This document shows, piece after piece, positions 8,086 through 17,647 of a DNA stretch of 22,574 nt. The first letter of the stretch is position 1. Each line of letters begins with the position of its first letter. The notes below the pieces were generated by a model. It ran no database searches, was not told where the DNA came from, and worked only from the letters and a program-made list of their open reading frames with translations. This DNA is from Isoetes engelmannii (Eukaryota; Streptophyta; Lycopodiopsida; Isoetales; Isoetaceae). The translations under genes were made by a program, and so were the position numbers. The stretch is from positions 1-22,574 of the forward strand of contig JAANSK020256496.1 in the NCBI GenBank assembly GCA_011763485.2, written 5' to 3'.

Positions 8086-9823
8086 CAAGCTAGAGCAGGG
8101 CAATGCATCTCGGGGGGGAGGGGGGAGGGGAGGTGTCAATTCCTCTATAGCCATTGCATTGTGGTACCCTTGTCAGCTATAGGACATCATCACCCCTATG
8201 TATAGAGTCATCGGTGCAACAATTGGGATCTAAGGGCCCACGACATTTTGGATTTTATAAAAATAGTTCAAACTCAAAATAAAGAACAACCTTTTATAAG
8301 CACCTAATTCTTTTTGAAGCCTTTTTGTATTAAGAAATGTGGATGAAGCCTTTTTCTTCTTCTTTTTTATGTACTCATTATTTTTCCAACACTTTGTTCT
8401 TGTTGTTCTTTGTCTAGCGGCCATTTTCCATGGAAATTGCTCTCTGGCTCGCTCTTTTCAGCGCTTTAATAGGCTAGTTCTGGATGCAATAGTATCCAAC
8501 CTCCCTTTCTTGGCTGTGTGTTGGTCGGCTTCTAGCAAAGGTCAGAAAAGTAGGCCGAGTTTGAGTAAGAAGCTTTTGTATTGTTGTCCCTTCTTCATCT
8601 GGATGAATCATGCGGAAAACTCTGTTGGAACCCCAAATGTTGGGTAGGAATATTAGATTTCTTCTCAAGGGGATCTTGCAGGTGAGGGTGAACACCGTTG
8701 TTTATATTGTAGAGACGTTTGTTGTGGAACATGGAATCCAAGTTGATAGTTGGAAGCAATTTAGATGCTCTTATTTGCTTTGCTATAAAGCATTTGTAGG
8801 TACATTGAAGGCAGAGAAGTAGTGTGTGACCATGCTCTGTCTTTTTCAGCTATCACCAAGGAATTGTTTAAGGTTTCTGACATGTTACCAAAGTATGATT
8901 CTGGGATATTATAAGCATTATGCAAGCAGTATTATGTGTGACCATGCTCTGTCCATCTCTGCTATCACCAAGCAATTGTTTAAGGTTTCTAACATGTTAG
9001 CAAAGTATGATTTTGGGAGTATGCAAGCCTAATAATGTGTGGGTCAGTGTTGCAAAATAAAAGTATAGTGCTTTTCTTTTTGAAGGAGAAAAGCGTTATA
9101 AATTAAAAGCAAATATTACAAGATGAACATATCTCATTTAGTTGTATAAGCACAAGAAAATGCTCCTGAAACATGGGCCTGAAGCATTATGCACTTATTC
9201 CAGCATATAAGATTAATCATAAGAATTAATTGAAGATATTGAATCCAAATACGATCTGTCACTTCTTGCTCAAGGGAGAAAGACTTATAATCCATCATTT
9301 TCTTAGCCTAGGCTACAAAAATAACACTATGTGCATAGGATTAAATGCCTTGGAAAATGTGTAGCCTACGATGCTCCCAGATTGACAATAGTAGCCAAAC
9401 CAGACCTAGATGAATTGCCTTCTGCTTAGCTAGAGCCCATGTATTTAGGTAAAATGCCAAGAGAACGGATTGGCTATTTAGTTTCTTATTAAACAAGCCA
9501 TATAGCCAGCACCATGCTAGTTGAACTTCTGCACAAGAAAAGAGACAATGCTCAAGTGTGTTTTGACATCCGAAAGGCACAATTTGCATACTGCAGAGAT
9601 ATGGGATCTTAGTGATGTTGCAATGCATTTACAAATAAATACCTATGTAAAACTTGCCACCAAAGTATAGAAACTTTAGGATAAAGTAAATTATCCCAAA
9701 GCCAGTGCCATGTACGAGCCCACATGGGTTATGGAATCTGCAATTGCCATCCATTTGGCAGTGGGATAGGTCATGGAGCCAAGAGGAGACGATATATGGA
9801 GCTGAAAAAGTGCTTGTCTTTGT
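8086..9823. repeat. Tandem duplication unit, copy 2
   Basis: It matches 5566-7961 in the same orientation but lacks the roughly 700 bp holding most of LINE remnant A. At that place there is a 12-bp filler-like segment (TCTTTGTCTAGC), the usual mark of an end-joined deletion. A tandem 112-bp repeat lies at 8829-8940 and 8941-9030. The plus-strand reading across it is open for 68 codons but has no recognised family. Confidence 0.85.
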
Positions 9824-10440
9824 TAATATCATCATCACAACCCCACGACATCCTTTCCATGACACAAATTTCTATTATAAGAGGCAAGTTCTTTGCTACC
9901 TTCTCCCATACAGTTACATCTCAATGTGAGAGTAAGAATTTTGCTTGGAATGCAGGTCATGACACGAGGCAACCACCTTCGTACCATGCTTGAACAGAGA
10001 TGGCAACTGTTATGACCCATCATCTCTGTGCTGATGCAACGAGTGGAGGTGCTGAGAGATATGGCAGCAATGATGTCCACCACCACAGAATATCTAGTAG
10101 AACATGGATAGAAGAGCACGACCAAATTAGATATCTAACTGGATCCCATGCTGTAAAAAATCCTCTAGGAAAAGAGAGGCATTTGGAAAAGGCTCAAGAG
10201 GGTGAAATAGAGCCCAAGAACTGGTTTGACTGCCTTCTTGCCTAGAGAAATACCATGACCAAATATTGTTTGAGAAGATGTAGACTAGGAAAATCATTTT
10301 TGCCATCCAGGAGCCTCCAAATGAATTTTGAGATGAGAACCTTACTCTGCAGTAAGAAGTCCATCGTACATAGGCCACCTGCCCACTTGGGGAGAAAAGT
10401 ATAGTGCTTTCAAAGAACATGTTTGTTTTTCCAAAATGTT
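9070..10440 (-). pseudogene. LINE remnant B': C-terminal half of an L1-like pol
   Basis: From high to low coordinates, the minus strand first gives an RT C-terminal block at about 10260-10380: GGL (10371-10379), then LLQSKVLISKFIWRLLDGK, matching the GGLGI-x-D...N-x-ALL-x-KW-x-WRL motif of plant LINEs. A linker follows, then the zf-RVT region near 9650-9760 (WHWLWDNLLYPKVSILWWQ), then LEHCLFSC and QLAWCWLYGLF near 9520-9550, and the tail IHLGLVWLLLSIWEHRRLHI near 9360-9400. Several stops and frame shifts are present. Its left part is the duplicate of remnant B and its right part is unique, so this copy shows the original extent. The RT catalytic core is not in the window. Confidence 0.8.
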
Positions 10441-11330
10441 TGCATGGTCTTCCAAGTATATGTGCTTAGTAACTGTCTGGAATGAGTGTTTTCCAGACTG
10501 TGAATTGGCAGAGCGATGTTTGTAATGGTGTTTCAATTGAATGTGCTTAGTAATCACCTAGGATGAGTGCTTTCCCGGTGATAAACCGGCAAGCACAGTT
10601 GCCTACCGATTCACAGCTGGGAAACCACGAGTTTCAGGCGGCTACAAACATGGACGTGAAAATTTCATACGCACAACCCCACCTCCCACCCCCTCTTCTC
10701 GCAAGGGCAAAATTATCCTGAGTGCACTCTGGAAGTCTTTTTACACTTCATTGAGCTAGCACTTTGATGCTTAGGCTTTAAGTTGAAGGAGACTTCAAGG
10801 TTGAGAGCTTGTTCTGGCAAGTCCATCGATATATATGAGTTTGAAGAATACTAGTCATAACATGGTTTCTGGTTTCACTTATATTTTACTACTCTTGATT
10901 GAAGTTCCTAGCATTTGGATCTTATCCAAATTGGTGAAATAATGTTGAATATGATGTTACCATGAATATTTTAAGTGGCAAAACATGAATGGGATTACTG
11001 CTAGCAAAGCCACACTAATGTGCCTTTGGTGGGTTATGGCAGTAGCTTGTTGAGTATAAAGGTGGTTGTCGAGTGAGGGTTTTGAATGGCTAAAACTTTC
11101 ACATTATGGGTTATAGGATGATTGGATTTATAAAGGCTTGGCCATGTCTACATGCAAACACTATTTCAAAGATTGGCCAAGCATTTTACTTTTTCATTTT
11201 TTCACTCTAGTTACAAGAAAGATAGACCTCAGTCCTCAATACAAGATTGACAAATCTCAGTGCAGGGACAACAATAGATATCTCAGCTTTTACTCCATTT
11301 ACACAGATTTCAGTTCTCAATAATATTTTT
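10441..11330. other. Unassigned interval
   Basis: No gene, domain or transposon end was recognised in these 890 bp. The only structure seen is an imperfect direct repeat starting ATGTGCTTAGTAA at 10460 and 10541 (period 81, about 70 percent alike over 60 bp). Confidence 0.5.
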
Positions 11331-13810
11331 TTTCTCAATTCTAGACTCAGCACTAGGATTGGCAGAGCCATATCCAGCAGCATCAAAAGCCCAACGCGGA
11401 TGGTGGCCAGTATTCAGAAAAAATGGGGTCTCGCTAGTAGAAGCATGCACTGACTTATTATAGGCGAACTCAGCTAATGGAAGCCAATCTATCCAGTCAT
11501 CTTGATGGTAACTGATGAAGCACCAAATAACTGTTTCAATGTTTGATTAGTACGCTCTGCTTGCCCATTACTCTCTGGATGATGATAGGAAGTCCACGAG
11601 CGATTGACATGCAACAACTCCAAAAGTCGCTTCTAAAAGCCTGCGACGAACTGAGGTCCACGATCACTGATGATAGTGTCTGGCAGTCCATGAAGTCTGA
11701 CTACTTCACGAAGAAGAAGATCAGATGTCCCATCACTAGTGATGGTGATGTTGCAAGGAAAAAAGTGTGCCATCTTAGATAAACGATCAACAATGACCAG
11801 GATGGCATCATGGCCTCGAGAGGGTGGCAGCTCCGGAATAAAGTCCACAGAAATACTCTTCCAAGATCCATCTAGAACCGGCAGTGGCTGAAGAAAACCA
11901 TGAGAAAGATGTCTTGGAACCTTTGCTCGACAACAGATATCATAGGAATGGATGAAAACTTCAATAGAGCGGTGGAACCCAGGCCACCAATACTCTCGAC
12001 TAATGACTTCAAGAGTATTGGCTACTCCAAAGTGTTCAGCCATGGGCGAGTCATGGCACCCGAAGTCTAGATGCACCATCTAAAACATACAGAAGCCCCT
12101 CGCGGAATATCAGTCCATCTCGTATCTCAAAATGATCATAGTCTAACCGCATTTGCCAAGAAGAGGATGCTAAGCCAAGATGTAAAAAAACATCTTGAGC
12201 CAATGGATTTGAGGGAAGAGATGCCTGAACAGACTCCAACAAAGTTGTATCATGAGGCCTCTTGGAAAAAGTTATGGCCATAAGCTGGAATCGATCAGGC
12301 CCGAGCATAACCTGTGACTGCTGATGAAATACGGGATCACCTGGCTTTCAAAGAGGAGCGTCGAGACAGGATGTTAGGCTTCTGTCGGAAATGTCCCTGT
12401 CAGTACTTGATCACAAAAACAACGTGTGATAAGACTTAAGTATGCCACTGCTCTTGGCAACGATTGAGTACTCGAGCAGATTGAAAATATTCTAGATTTT
12501 GATGATCCGTATAGACTGTGACATTATGAGGAGATTCTTCCAGAAAATGTCTCCACTCCTTGGAAAAATCAACTATCGCCAACAACCCCTTGTCATAAAT
12601 TGGATAGTTAATCTCGGTAGCCTAGAACTTCTGCGAGTGATAGGCAATCAGACGCAATTCATGGTCATCCCCCTCCTGTGGCAGGGTGCCGCCAAAAAGA
12701 AAATCAGAAGCATCTGCTTCAACAACATATGGGTGCAAAGGATCCACATGAACAAGAACTGGTGTCATGGTAAAAGCATGCTTCAGAGTCACAAACACAG
12801 TTTTTGCTTCCACACTCCATGCGAATGGTACATCCTTTGACGTGATGCATGTCAAATGAAGGACAATCTCTGAACAATCTTGAATAAAACGTCGATAGAA
12901 TTTGGCAAATCCAAGGAAGCACTGAATATCTCAGACTATTCTTGCAGCTTCTGAATGACCTTCTTGACATGTTTTTCATGCTCTTTTAAAGTTTTTGAAT
13001 AGATCAGAATATCGTCCAAATATATGATAACAAAGAGATCCAAAAACTCCCGAAAGACATCATTACCCATGTGTTGGAAGGCCCCTGGAACGTTGGTAAG
13101 GCCGAAGAGCATGACAACGTACCCAAAATGACTGTACCGAGTTCAAAAGGGTGTCTTCAATTCATCACCTTCCCTGGTTTGAATAAGATTATAAGCACCT
13201 CAAAGATCAAACTTGATAAAATATCGTGCGCCTTGGAGCCGCTCAAGTAACTCTGGGATCAAAGGTAGGGGGTATCAGTTATGCACAATGATTTTATTGA
13301 GGTTGCAATAATCCACAACCAACCGCAAAGAACCATCTTTCTTAGAGACAAAGAAGATGCGGACCCCGCAGGAGGCTGACAATGTCAGATAAATCCATTC
13401 GCAAGATTTTTCACGATATAGGTCTGCAAAGCCTCCAACAATCTTGGTGACAAACCATAGATAGGACCAAATGGTGGGATTGTCCTTGGCTGGAGATCAA
13501 TGGGGCAGCCATAGGGACGATGCTCTGGAAGCTTGCTGGCTTTGACCTTGTCAAAAACATTGGCAAAATCCTTGTACTTACCAGGAAGGACAGGTGCGGA
13601 CATCACTGAAGCAGAGCTAGTCGACAGATGAACTTGAATTACAAACACTGAATTGGGATCTTGTCTTTTTGATCTGATAAACTTGTGGAGTGAAATCTTC
13701 GAGATGCGGAGCTAAGGGTGTGAAGAAAACTCCACAGAACTAGGGGCCTGGACAAGAGCAGGATCAAGAGCAGGAGAAGGAACTGGAACTGGAGCAGGAG
13801 CATGAGCAAG
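11331..13810 (-). mobile_element. Element 2: decayed relative of element 1 (protease/RT linker to integrase)
   Basis: It aligns along its length with roughly 980-3560 of element 1. Parts present are the Pro/Val-rich linker (about 13735-13810), RT with YLDD at 13011-13022, RNase H (ADASDFLFGGTL near 12690-12720) and the integrase core (FIPELPPSRGHDAILVIVDR near 11790-11840, DTIISDRGPQFVAGF near 11640-11680). No LTR, gag or chromodomain is in view. The left edge (about 11331) is where similarity to element 1 stops. The right edge (13810) abuts the TGTGAC end of element 3, so the rest of element 2 probably lies beyond the window. It is broken more heavily than element 1, with well over ten interruptions, and is a separate older insertion of the same family. 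Confidence 0.88.
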
Positions 13811-14034
13811 TGTGACTCCCCCGCTAGTATACGATGCTCCCATCATATAGGAACTGGAGATTCCCCCTCGTCGGCCAGGCTATCAATGAAAAACCGTTCA
13901 TTTGACGTGGAATTCTGATGGTGGGCAAGAATTCCACGTGGGTGGACTGGACATGTCATTTATCCCGTCTCCATCGGGATCCACCTAGCAATGTAGAAGC
14001 ACATACATAAGTACAAACAATATTATAATACATA
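13811..14034 (-). repeat. LTR of element 3, left part (before the Helitron)
   Basis: It starts TGTGACTCCC at 13811, exactly where element 2 stops. Together with 17648-18946 it makes an LTR of about 1.5 kb whose outer ends are TGTGAC and GTCACA, a perfect 6-bp inverted repeat. A 12-bp hairpin, ACGTGGAATTCT/AGAATTCCACGT (13905-13916 and 13928-13939, loop 11), includes a CCACGTGG G-box. GCAAG (13806-13810) would be the target duplication if repeated at the element's far end. Confidence 0.7.
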
Positions 14035-14040
14035 CTAGTA

Positions 14041-14345
14041 ACGGTGCCCAGCGTTGCTAGGCATAAGTTGGGGGCCTGTAAATGTTTTGGTCGCAAAGAA
14101 AAACGTGTGCAGTAATGACGGTGGCCAGCATTGTTGGGCTTTGCTGGGCATAAGTTGGGAGCATGTAAATGTTTTCATCGCAATGAGAAAAGCGTGCAAT
14201 AATGAGCATGTAAATATTTTGGTCGCAAAGAGAAACACGTGCAGTAATGACGTTGGCGAGCATTGTTGGGCGTTGCTAGGCATAAGTTGAGAGCCTGTAA
14301 ATGGTTTCGTCGTGCAATAATGACGGTGGCCATCATTGTTGGGCC
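14041..14345. repeat. Helitron 3' subterminal tandem repeats
   Basis: About four partial copies of a 75-85 bp motif contain CAGC-TTG-TTGGGC, GGCATAAGTTG, TGTAAATG-TTT, TCGCAA-GAGAAA and GTGCAGTAATGAC. The outermost copy includes the terminal hairpin. Minisatellite arrays near the 3' end are known in plant Helitrons. Confidence 0.75.
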
Positions 14346-14397
14346 TTACTTGGAACATATAGATGGCACCATGGACATGCCAACTACACCGAACACA

Positions 14398-14466
14398 CCT
14401 AAAACTCCAACCTCCGATAAACCTAAACCTTAAGCCTAAACCTAAAGGTGCCCAGCGTTGATGGGC
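14398..14466 (-). repeat. Internal copy of the Helitron 3' hairpin beside telomere-like repeats
   Basis: GGTGCCCAGCGTTG occurs at 14044 and again at about 14446. The second copy folds as GCCCA/TGGGC. It is flanked by degenerate CCTAAA repeats (about 14415-14445). On the minus strand the hairpin is followed by ACCTTTAGG instead of ACCGTTACTAG, so it resembles a former or captured end. Confidence 0.6.
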
Positions 14467-15009
14467 TATAGCAAGTTTGTGTTCATAGGGGATATGTTAC
14501 AAAATTGGAACATGTAAGTTTGCATGCTACTATTAAAAATGGGCCATTTTGGTGCCATTCACTTTGATCTACATTTGTTATCTATGATGTTTCTATCTCA
14601 ATATCATTAGTCTCTTTGATCTACATTTGTTATCTATGTAGATGTTTCTATCTCAATACCATTTTCCTATTGGTACCTTAATGAAACATGACCATTCCTT
14701 GTATCATCAGCAATTGCAAAAGTATAATTAGTATATTATATTGAAACATGATCATTCCAAAAGTACATTAGATATCAATTGCCTATTGGTATATCTTATT
14801 GACCATTCTTTATAGGAGCTATAGTGCACAACTGCGTACCATTGAATATTCAGTAAAACTACATTAATACTACATTAATAACAAATGCTGCAAGTTTGAG
14901 CTTAAAAAATATTTGGGCATGGCTAATATATGTGTCATAATATATAACTAAACATTGTTGGGCATTAAACGTATAAAGGAATTCATGCAATACTGGACTT
15001 TTCACTTTC

Positions 15010-15265
15010 TCCTGCCGTAAAGATTTTAACATCGCATTTGCAACCGAAGTTATATCAAACATGCTAGTGTCAACGAAGGCAAGTTGAGACATACACTTCC
15101 TTGCCTCAAACGAATTATGTTTCACCAAACTGGGCGATGTCCTAAAGACAGAATGAGATGAGAAAATATTGTTTGGTCCTTTGCAGATGGCATGACCACC
15201 ATGGGGTAAGCCACACCGATCAGCTAGTTCCATAGTACGTGTTGCCGTAGCAACATCCAAACTTG
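15010..15265 (-). pseudogene. Exon-like gene fragment in the Helitron (1)
   Basis: An open minus-strand stretch begins after an acceptor-like TTAAGAG near 15267 and reads LDVATATRTMELADRCGLP, KGPNNIFSSHSVFRTSPSL and FVDTSMFDITSVANAML. The composition is that of a normal protein (mixed charge, no simple repeats). I do not recognise the family. It could be an exon captured from a host gene. No complete gene is present around it. Confidence 0.45.
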
Positions 15266-15276
15266 GGACCTCTTAA

Positions 15277-15462
15277 CTAAAACTGGTTTCATTGGTTATT
15301 AGGTTGTGCTTCCACTGTTGCATCTGAACCACCAAAATTAATATAATGCATAAAAAAAAACTTAAAACCTCTAAAACTGGTTTCATTGGTTATTAGGATG
15401 TGGCTTCCACTGTTGCATCTGAACCACCGAAATTAATATAATGCATAAAAAAAACTTAAAAT
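15277..15462. repeat. 94-bp tandem duplication in the Helitron
   Basis: CTAAAACTGGTTTCATTGG starts copies at 15277 and 15371. They are nearly identical, with a few substitutions and an A-run length change. This is a recent local duplication. Confidence 0.9.
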
Positions 15463-15882
15463 TTATAACCTTTTATTAAACAAACAACTTATTTAAGATG
15501 GCTCAACTTTACACCATAAACAATTGCATAGGACTCGTCATTCCTGCTGAATGAAGGCGAAATTGCAGCTACTACTAAATATGCTGGCCTGCTTTGTATA
15601 ATTGCTAATAAAGCTTGTTAGAAGCTTACCTGTTTAATGAATTTCTTCAGAAAGAAGGTTCATCATATTGGTTCTAGGCATAAACTGTAACCATTGTGTC
15701 TCAAGAAACAATATCAAGAATGTTAGACACGTAATAAACACTTTACTTGCATATTTTCCACTATAATTTACTGGCATCCTCTATAATATGTAATGTCACA
15801 TGTAAGATATGAGTTGGGCATGCAAATGCTTACCTTTTGCAAATAATACTGTAGAGAACACGCCAAGCATCGTGCAAATGCT

Positions 15883-16130
15883 GTCTTTGTAGTCCAGATA
15901 AATACATACACTGGGCATATGAACAAAGGCATTATAAGTATGCTCAATGCTCCAATGTTTGCACCCTTTATTGTGCTTCAAGCTTATGTACTTCAAGAGT
16001 TAGTTGCCGTCTTTGTAGTCCAGATACATACACTGGGCATATGAACAAAGGCATTATAAGTATGCTCAATGCTCCAATGTTTGCACCCTTTATTGTGCTT
16101 CAAGCTTATGTACTTCAAGAGTTAGTTGCC
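15883..16130. repeat. 122-126 bp tandem duplication in the Helitron
   Basis: GTCTTTGTAGTCCAGATA starts copies at 15883 (126 bp) and 16009 (122 bp). They differ only by a 4-bp indel (AAAT) as far as I can see. The duplication is very recent compared with the surrounding decay. Confidence 0.93.
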
Positions 16131-16304
16131 GCTGTTGCAGATGCATCATCGGCAATTCCAGAGTTGAGAGCTTGAACACATTTAGCACTCTTGCCAAAGA
16201 TATACATGCATCAACATATGTAAAAAGCTCTGCCACCTCTGCTTCCACAAACATCCCATCGTGAACAACAGGAACTCCCTCCACAATAAGCTACATATGC
16301 TGGA
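16090..16304 (-). pseudogene. Exon-like gene fragment in the Helitron (2)
   Basis: A minus-strand stretch follows a polypyrimidine-like TTCTGTTGCAG acceptor at about 16304. It reads IVEGVPVVHDGMFVEAEVAE, LFTYVDACISLARVLNVFKL and STLELPMMHLQQRQL. There is one in-frame stop close to the acceptor. It is a helical, normal-looking protein segment of a family I do not recognise. The right-hand copy of the tandem duplication overlaps its end. Confidence 0.5.
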
Positions 16305-16369
16305 TCTGCAACAGAATCATGGAAAATTTATCAATCACCTTATATTGCAAAGGCCAAAGAAAAACTTCT

Positions 16370-16470
16370 TACCAAGGTGGCTCATTCCCATGGTGCTCAT
16401 GCCGCAGCCTCTTCCTGTCTGTAGAGAATCCGTTAGGCTTTGGGGTAAGAACAGAGCAAAAGGAGTCAAA
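16370..16470 (-). pseudogene. Possible small exon in the Helitron (3)
   Basis: The minus-strand reading SFCSVLTPKPNGFSTDRKR, then LRHEHHGNEPP, ends at a donor-like CTTG|GTAAGAAG near 16374. It is short and unsupported by homology, listed because a good splice donor follows an open stretch. Confidence 0.3.
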
Positions 16471-16982
16471 CCGGTAAGGCAAACAACTACTTACACAAAA
16501 AGCATCATACCAACGCAGCCATGTATCGTTCTTCAAGAACAGACATGGAAATCAAAGAACCTTAACTATCAGATTCATTCTTACCATGGCAATGTCATCA
16601 ATTCATTCTAGTCATAGTGGAAGAATAATAAGCAGAAGAACTCGTGGTAGCCTAGAGCAGACATGGAAATTTTAAAGAACCCTAACTATTAGATTAATTC
16701 TTACCACTGCCAGAAATGCTAAGTCTTATTTGTAGATAATAAGTACATGTTTCATTATGTCAAGACATATTAGGATAGTCAAAGTTGGACAACCTAAGGA
16801 TGCTCTGAGTAGGTGAGCTATACAGTATCCATTAACTAAGTTAATATCTTTATTTTTTTTCAGATTACTGGGAGGCTGTATTAGCTTCTAAATCTGCAGA
16901 AAGATCTTGCTCAAGTACATAGAATAAAATGTTTCCTTCTGTAAGAGAAGAGTTTCTGGAGATACTAACTTGGGCTGCTTAT

Positions 16983-17390
16983 TCAAAAGAATGGAAGCTC
17001 AATTGCTATAGAAAGCTTGATGAATTTAAGAAATTGTAGACCACCAAAATTTGTGGACAGTCTATGAAAATCTGAACACTCCTGCATGTTCCTTGCCATG
17101 TATTGTAAAACCTTGTGAAATATCTCCATCCCCTGCAATTGCATAAATGGAACACAACTAAGAAATGCAATCAAGATGGTTAATGCATGCAGAAAGCTTT
17201 GCAACTTATTTTCTTCGCCTATATGAAAAAGGATCCATGAAGACTTACACAATTTTGCAGATTGAAAACCAAGTTCCCAAATTAATTTAGGCTTCCTCAA
17301 CCACTTCACCAAGAGCATACTGGCGGTTTTGCAAGCTTGGAACACTTTCTGTTCGCCTTCAGATTTGGAGCTCTGTCCACGAAGGCCAAG
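16983..17390 (-). pseudogene. Exon-like gene fragment in the Helitron (4)
   Basis: The longest open stretch in the Helitron reads on the minus strand SSKSEGEQKVFQACKTA, MLLVKWLRKPKLIWELGFQ, then QGMEIFHKVLQYMARNM and CSDFHRLSTNFGGLQFLKF. It may be two exons: a donor-like TGTGTAAGTC follows ...FQSAKL near 17250, and an acceptor-like ATGCAATTGCAG lies near 17130. The family is not recognised. Just upstream (17436-17523) are two telo-box motifs, so the 5' end of a gene may have been captured. Confidence 0.45.
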
Positions 17391-17435
17391 AACGATTCTA
17401 TACCAACAAACGGCCGAGAACGATTCTATACCAAC

Positions 17436-17523
17436 AAACCCTAAACCGCAGCATCACTGTAGGCCGCAACATTTGAAGGGCAAGGTGCTTCAGGAGCTAT
17501 GCACCGTACCGTCGAAACCCTAA
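17436..17523 (+). promoter_or_regulatory. Two telo-box motifs (AAACCCTAA)
   Basis: AAACCCTAA occurs at 17436-17444 and 17515-17523. Telo boxes are common in 5' regions of plant genes for translation and DNA replication. They sit just upstream of exon-like fragment 4, together with a direct repeat GAACGATTCTATACCAACAAAC (period 28, copies at about 17389 and 17417). Confidence 0.5.
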
Positions 17524-17647
17524 AGAAAGATAAGCTGTAAATTGAAAGGATAAGATGATGACATGCTGGCATAACTGAATCTATGCCGTTGGATCTAATT
17601 TTATCCACGGACAGACATACATACACTATAATCTTATAATATAAAGA

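Larger units (their letters stand above)
14035..17647 (-). mobile_element. Non-autonomous Helitron, 3.6 kb
   Basis: On the minus strand it starts A|TCTTTATATTATAAG (17647) and ends with the hairpin GCCTAGC-AAC-GCTGGGC (14062-14046), 7 nt, then CTAG|T (14038-14035). A 5' TC, a 3' CTRR preceded by a GC-rich hairpin, no terminal inverted repeats, no target duplication, and insertion between A and T are the defining marks of Helitrons. All are present, and the flanks 14034 and 17648 are A and T on the plus strand. No Rep/helicase gene is seen. The interior carries exon-like pieces (15010-15265, 16090-16304, 16983-17390) and several tandem duplications. It lies inside the LTR of element 3 and is therefore younger than it. 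Confidence 0.82.

Noticed and set aside
9960-10245. Plus-strand gag-like reading (LRDMAAMMSTTTEYLVEH)
   Set aside because: It is short, with a stop just before and no neighbouring Gag motifs, while LINE sequence reads on the opposite strand across the area.
14041-14345. CRISPR-like array
   Set aside because: Repeats are long, imperfect and without regular unique spacers, and the context is a plant Helitron end.
14398-14445. True interstitial telomere array
   Set aside because: Only a few degenerate CCTAAA units are present. Too short and irregular for a telomeric array.
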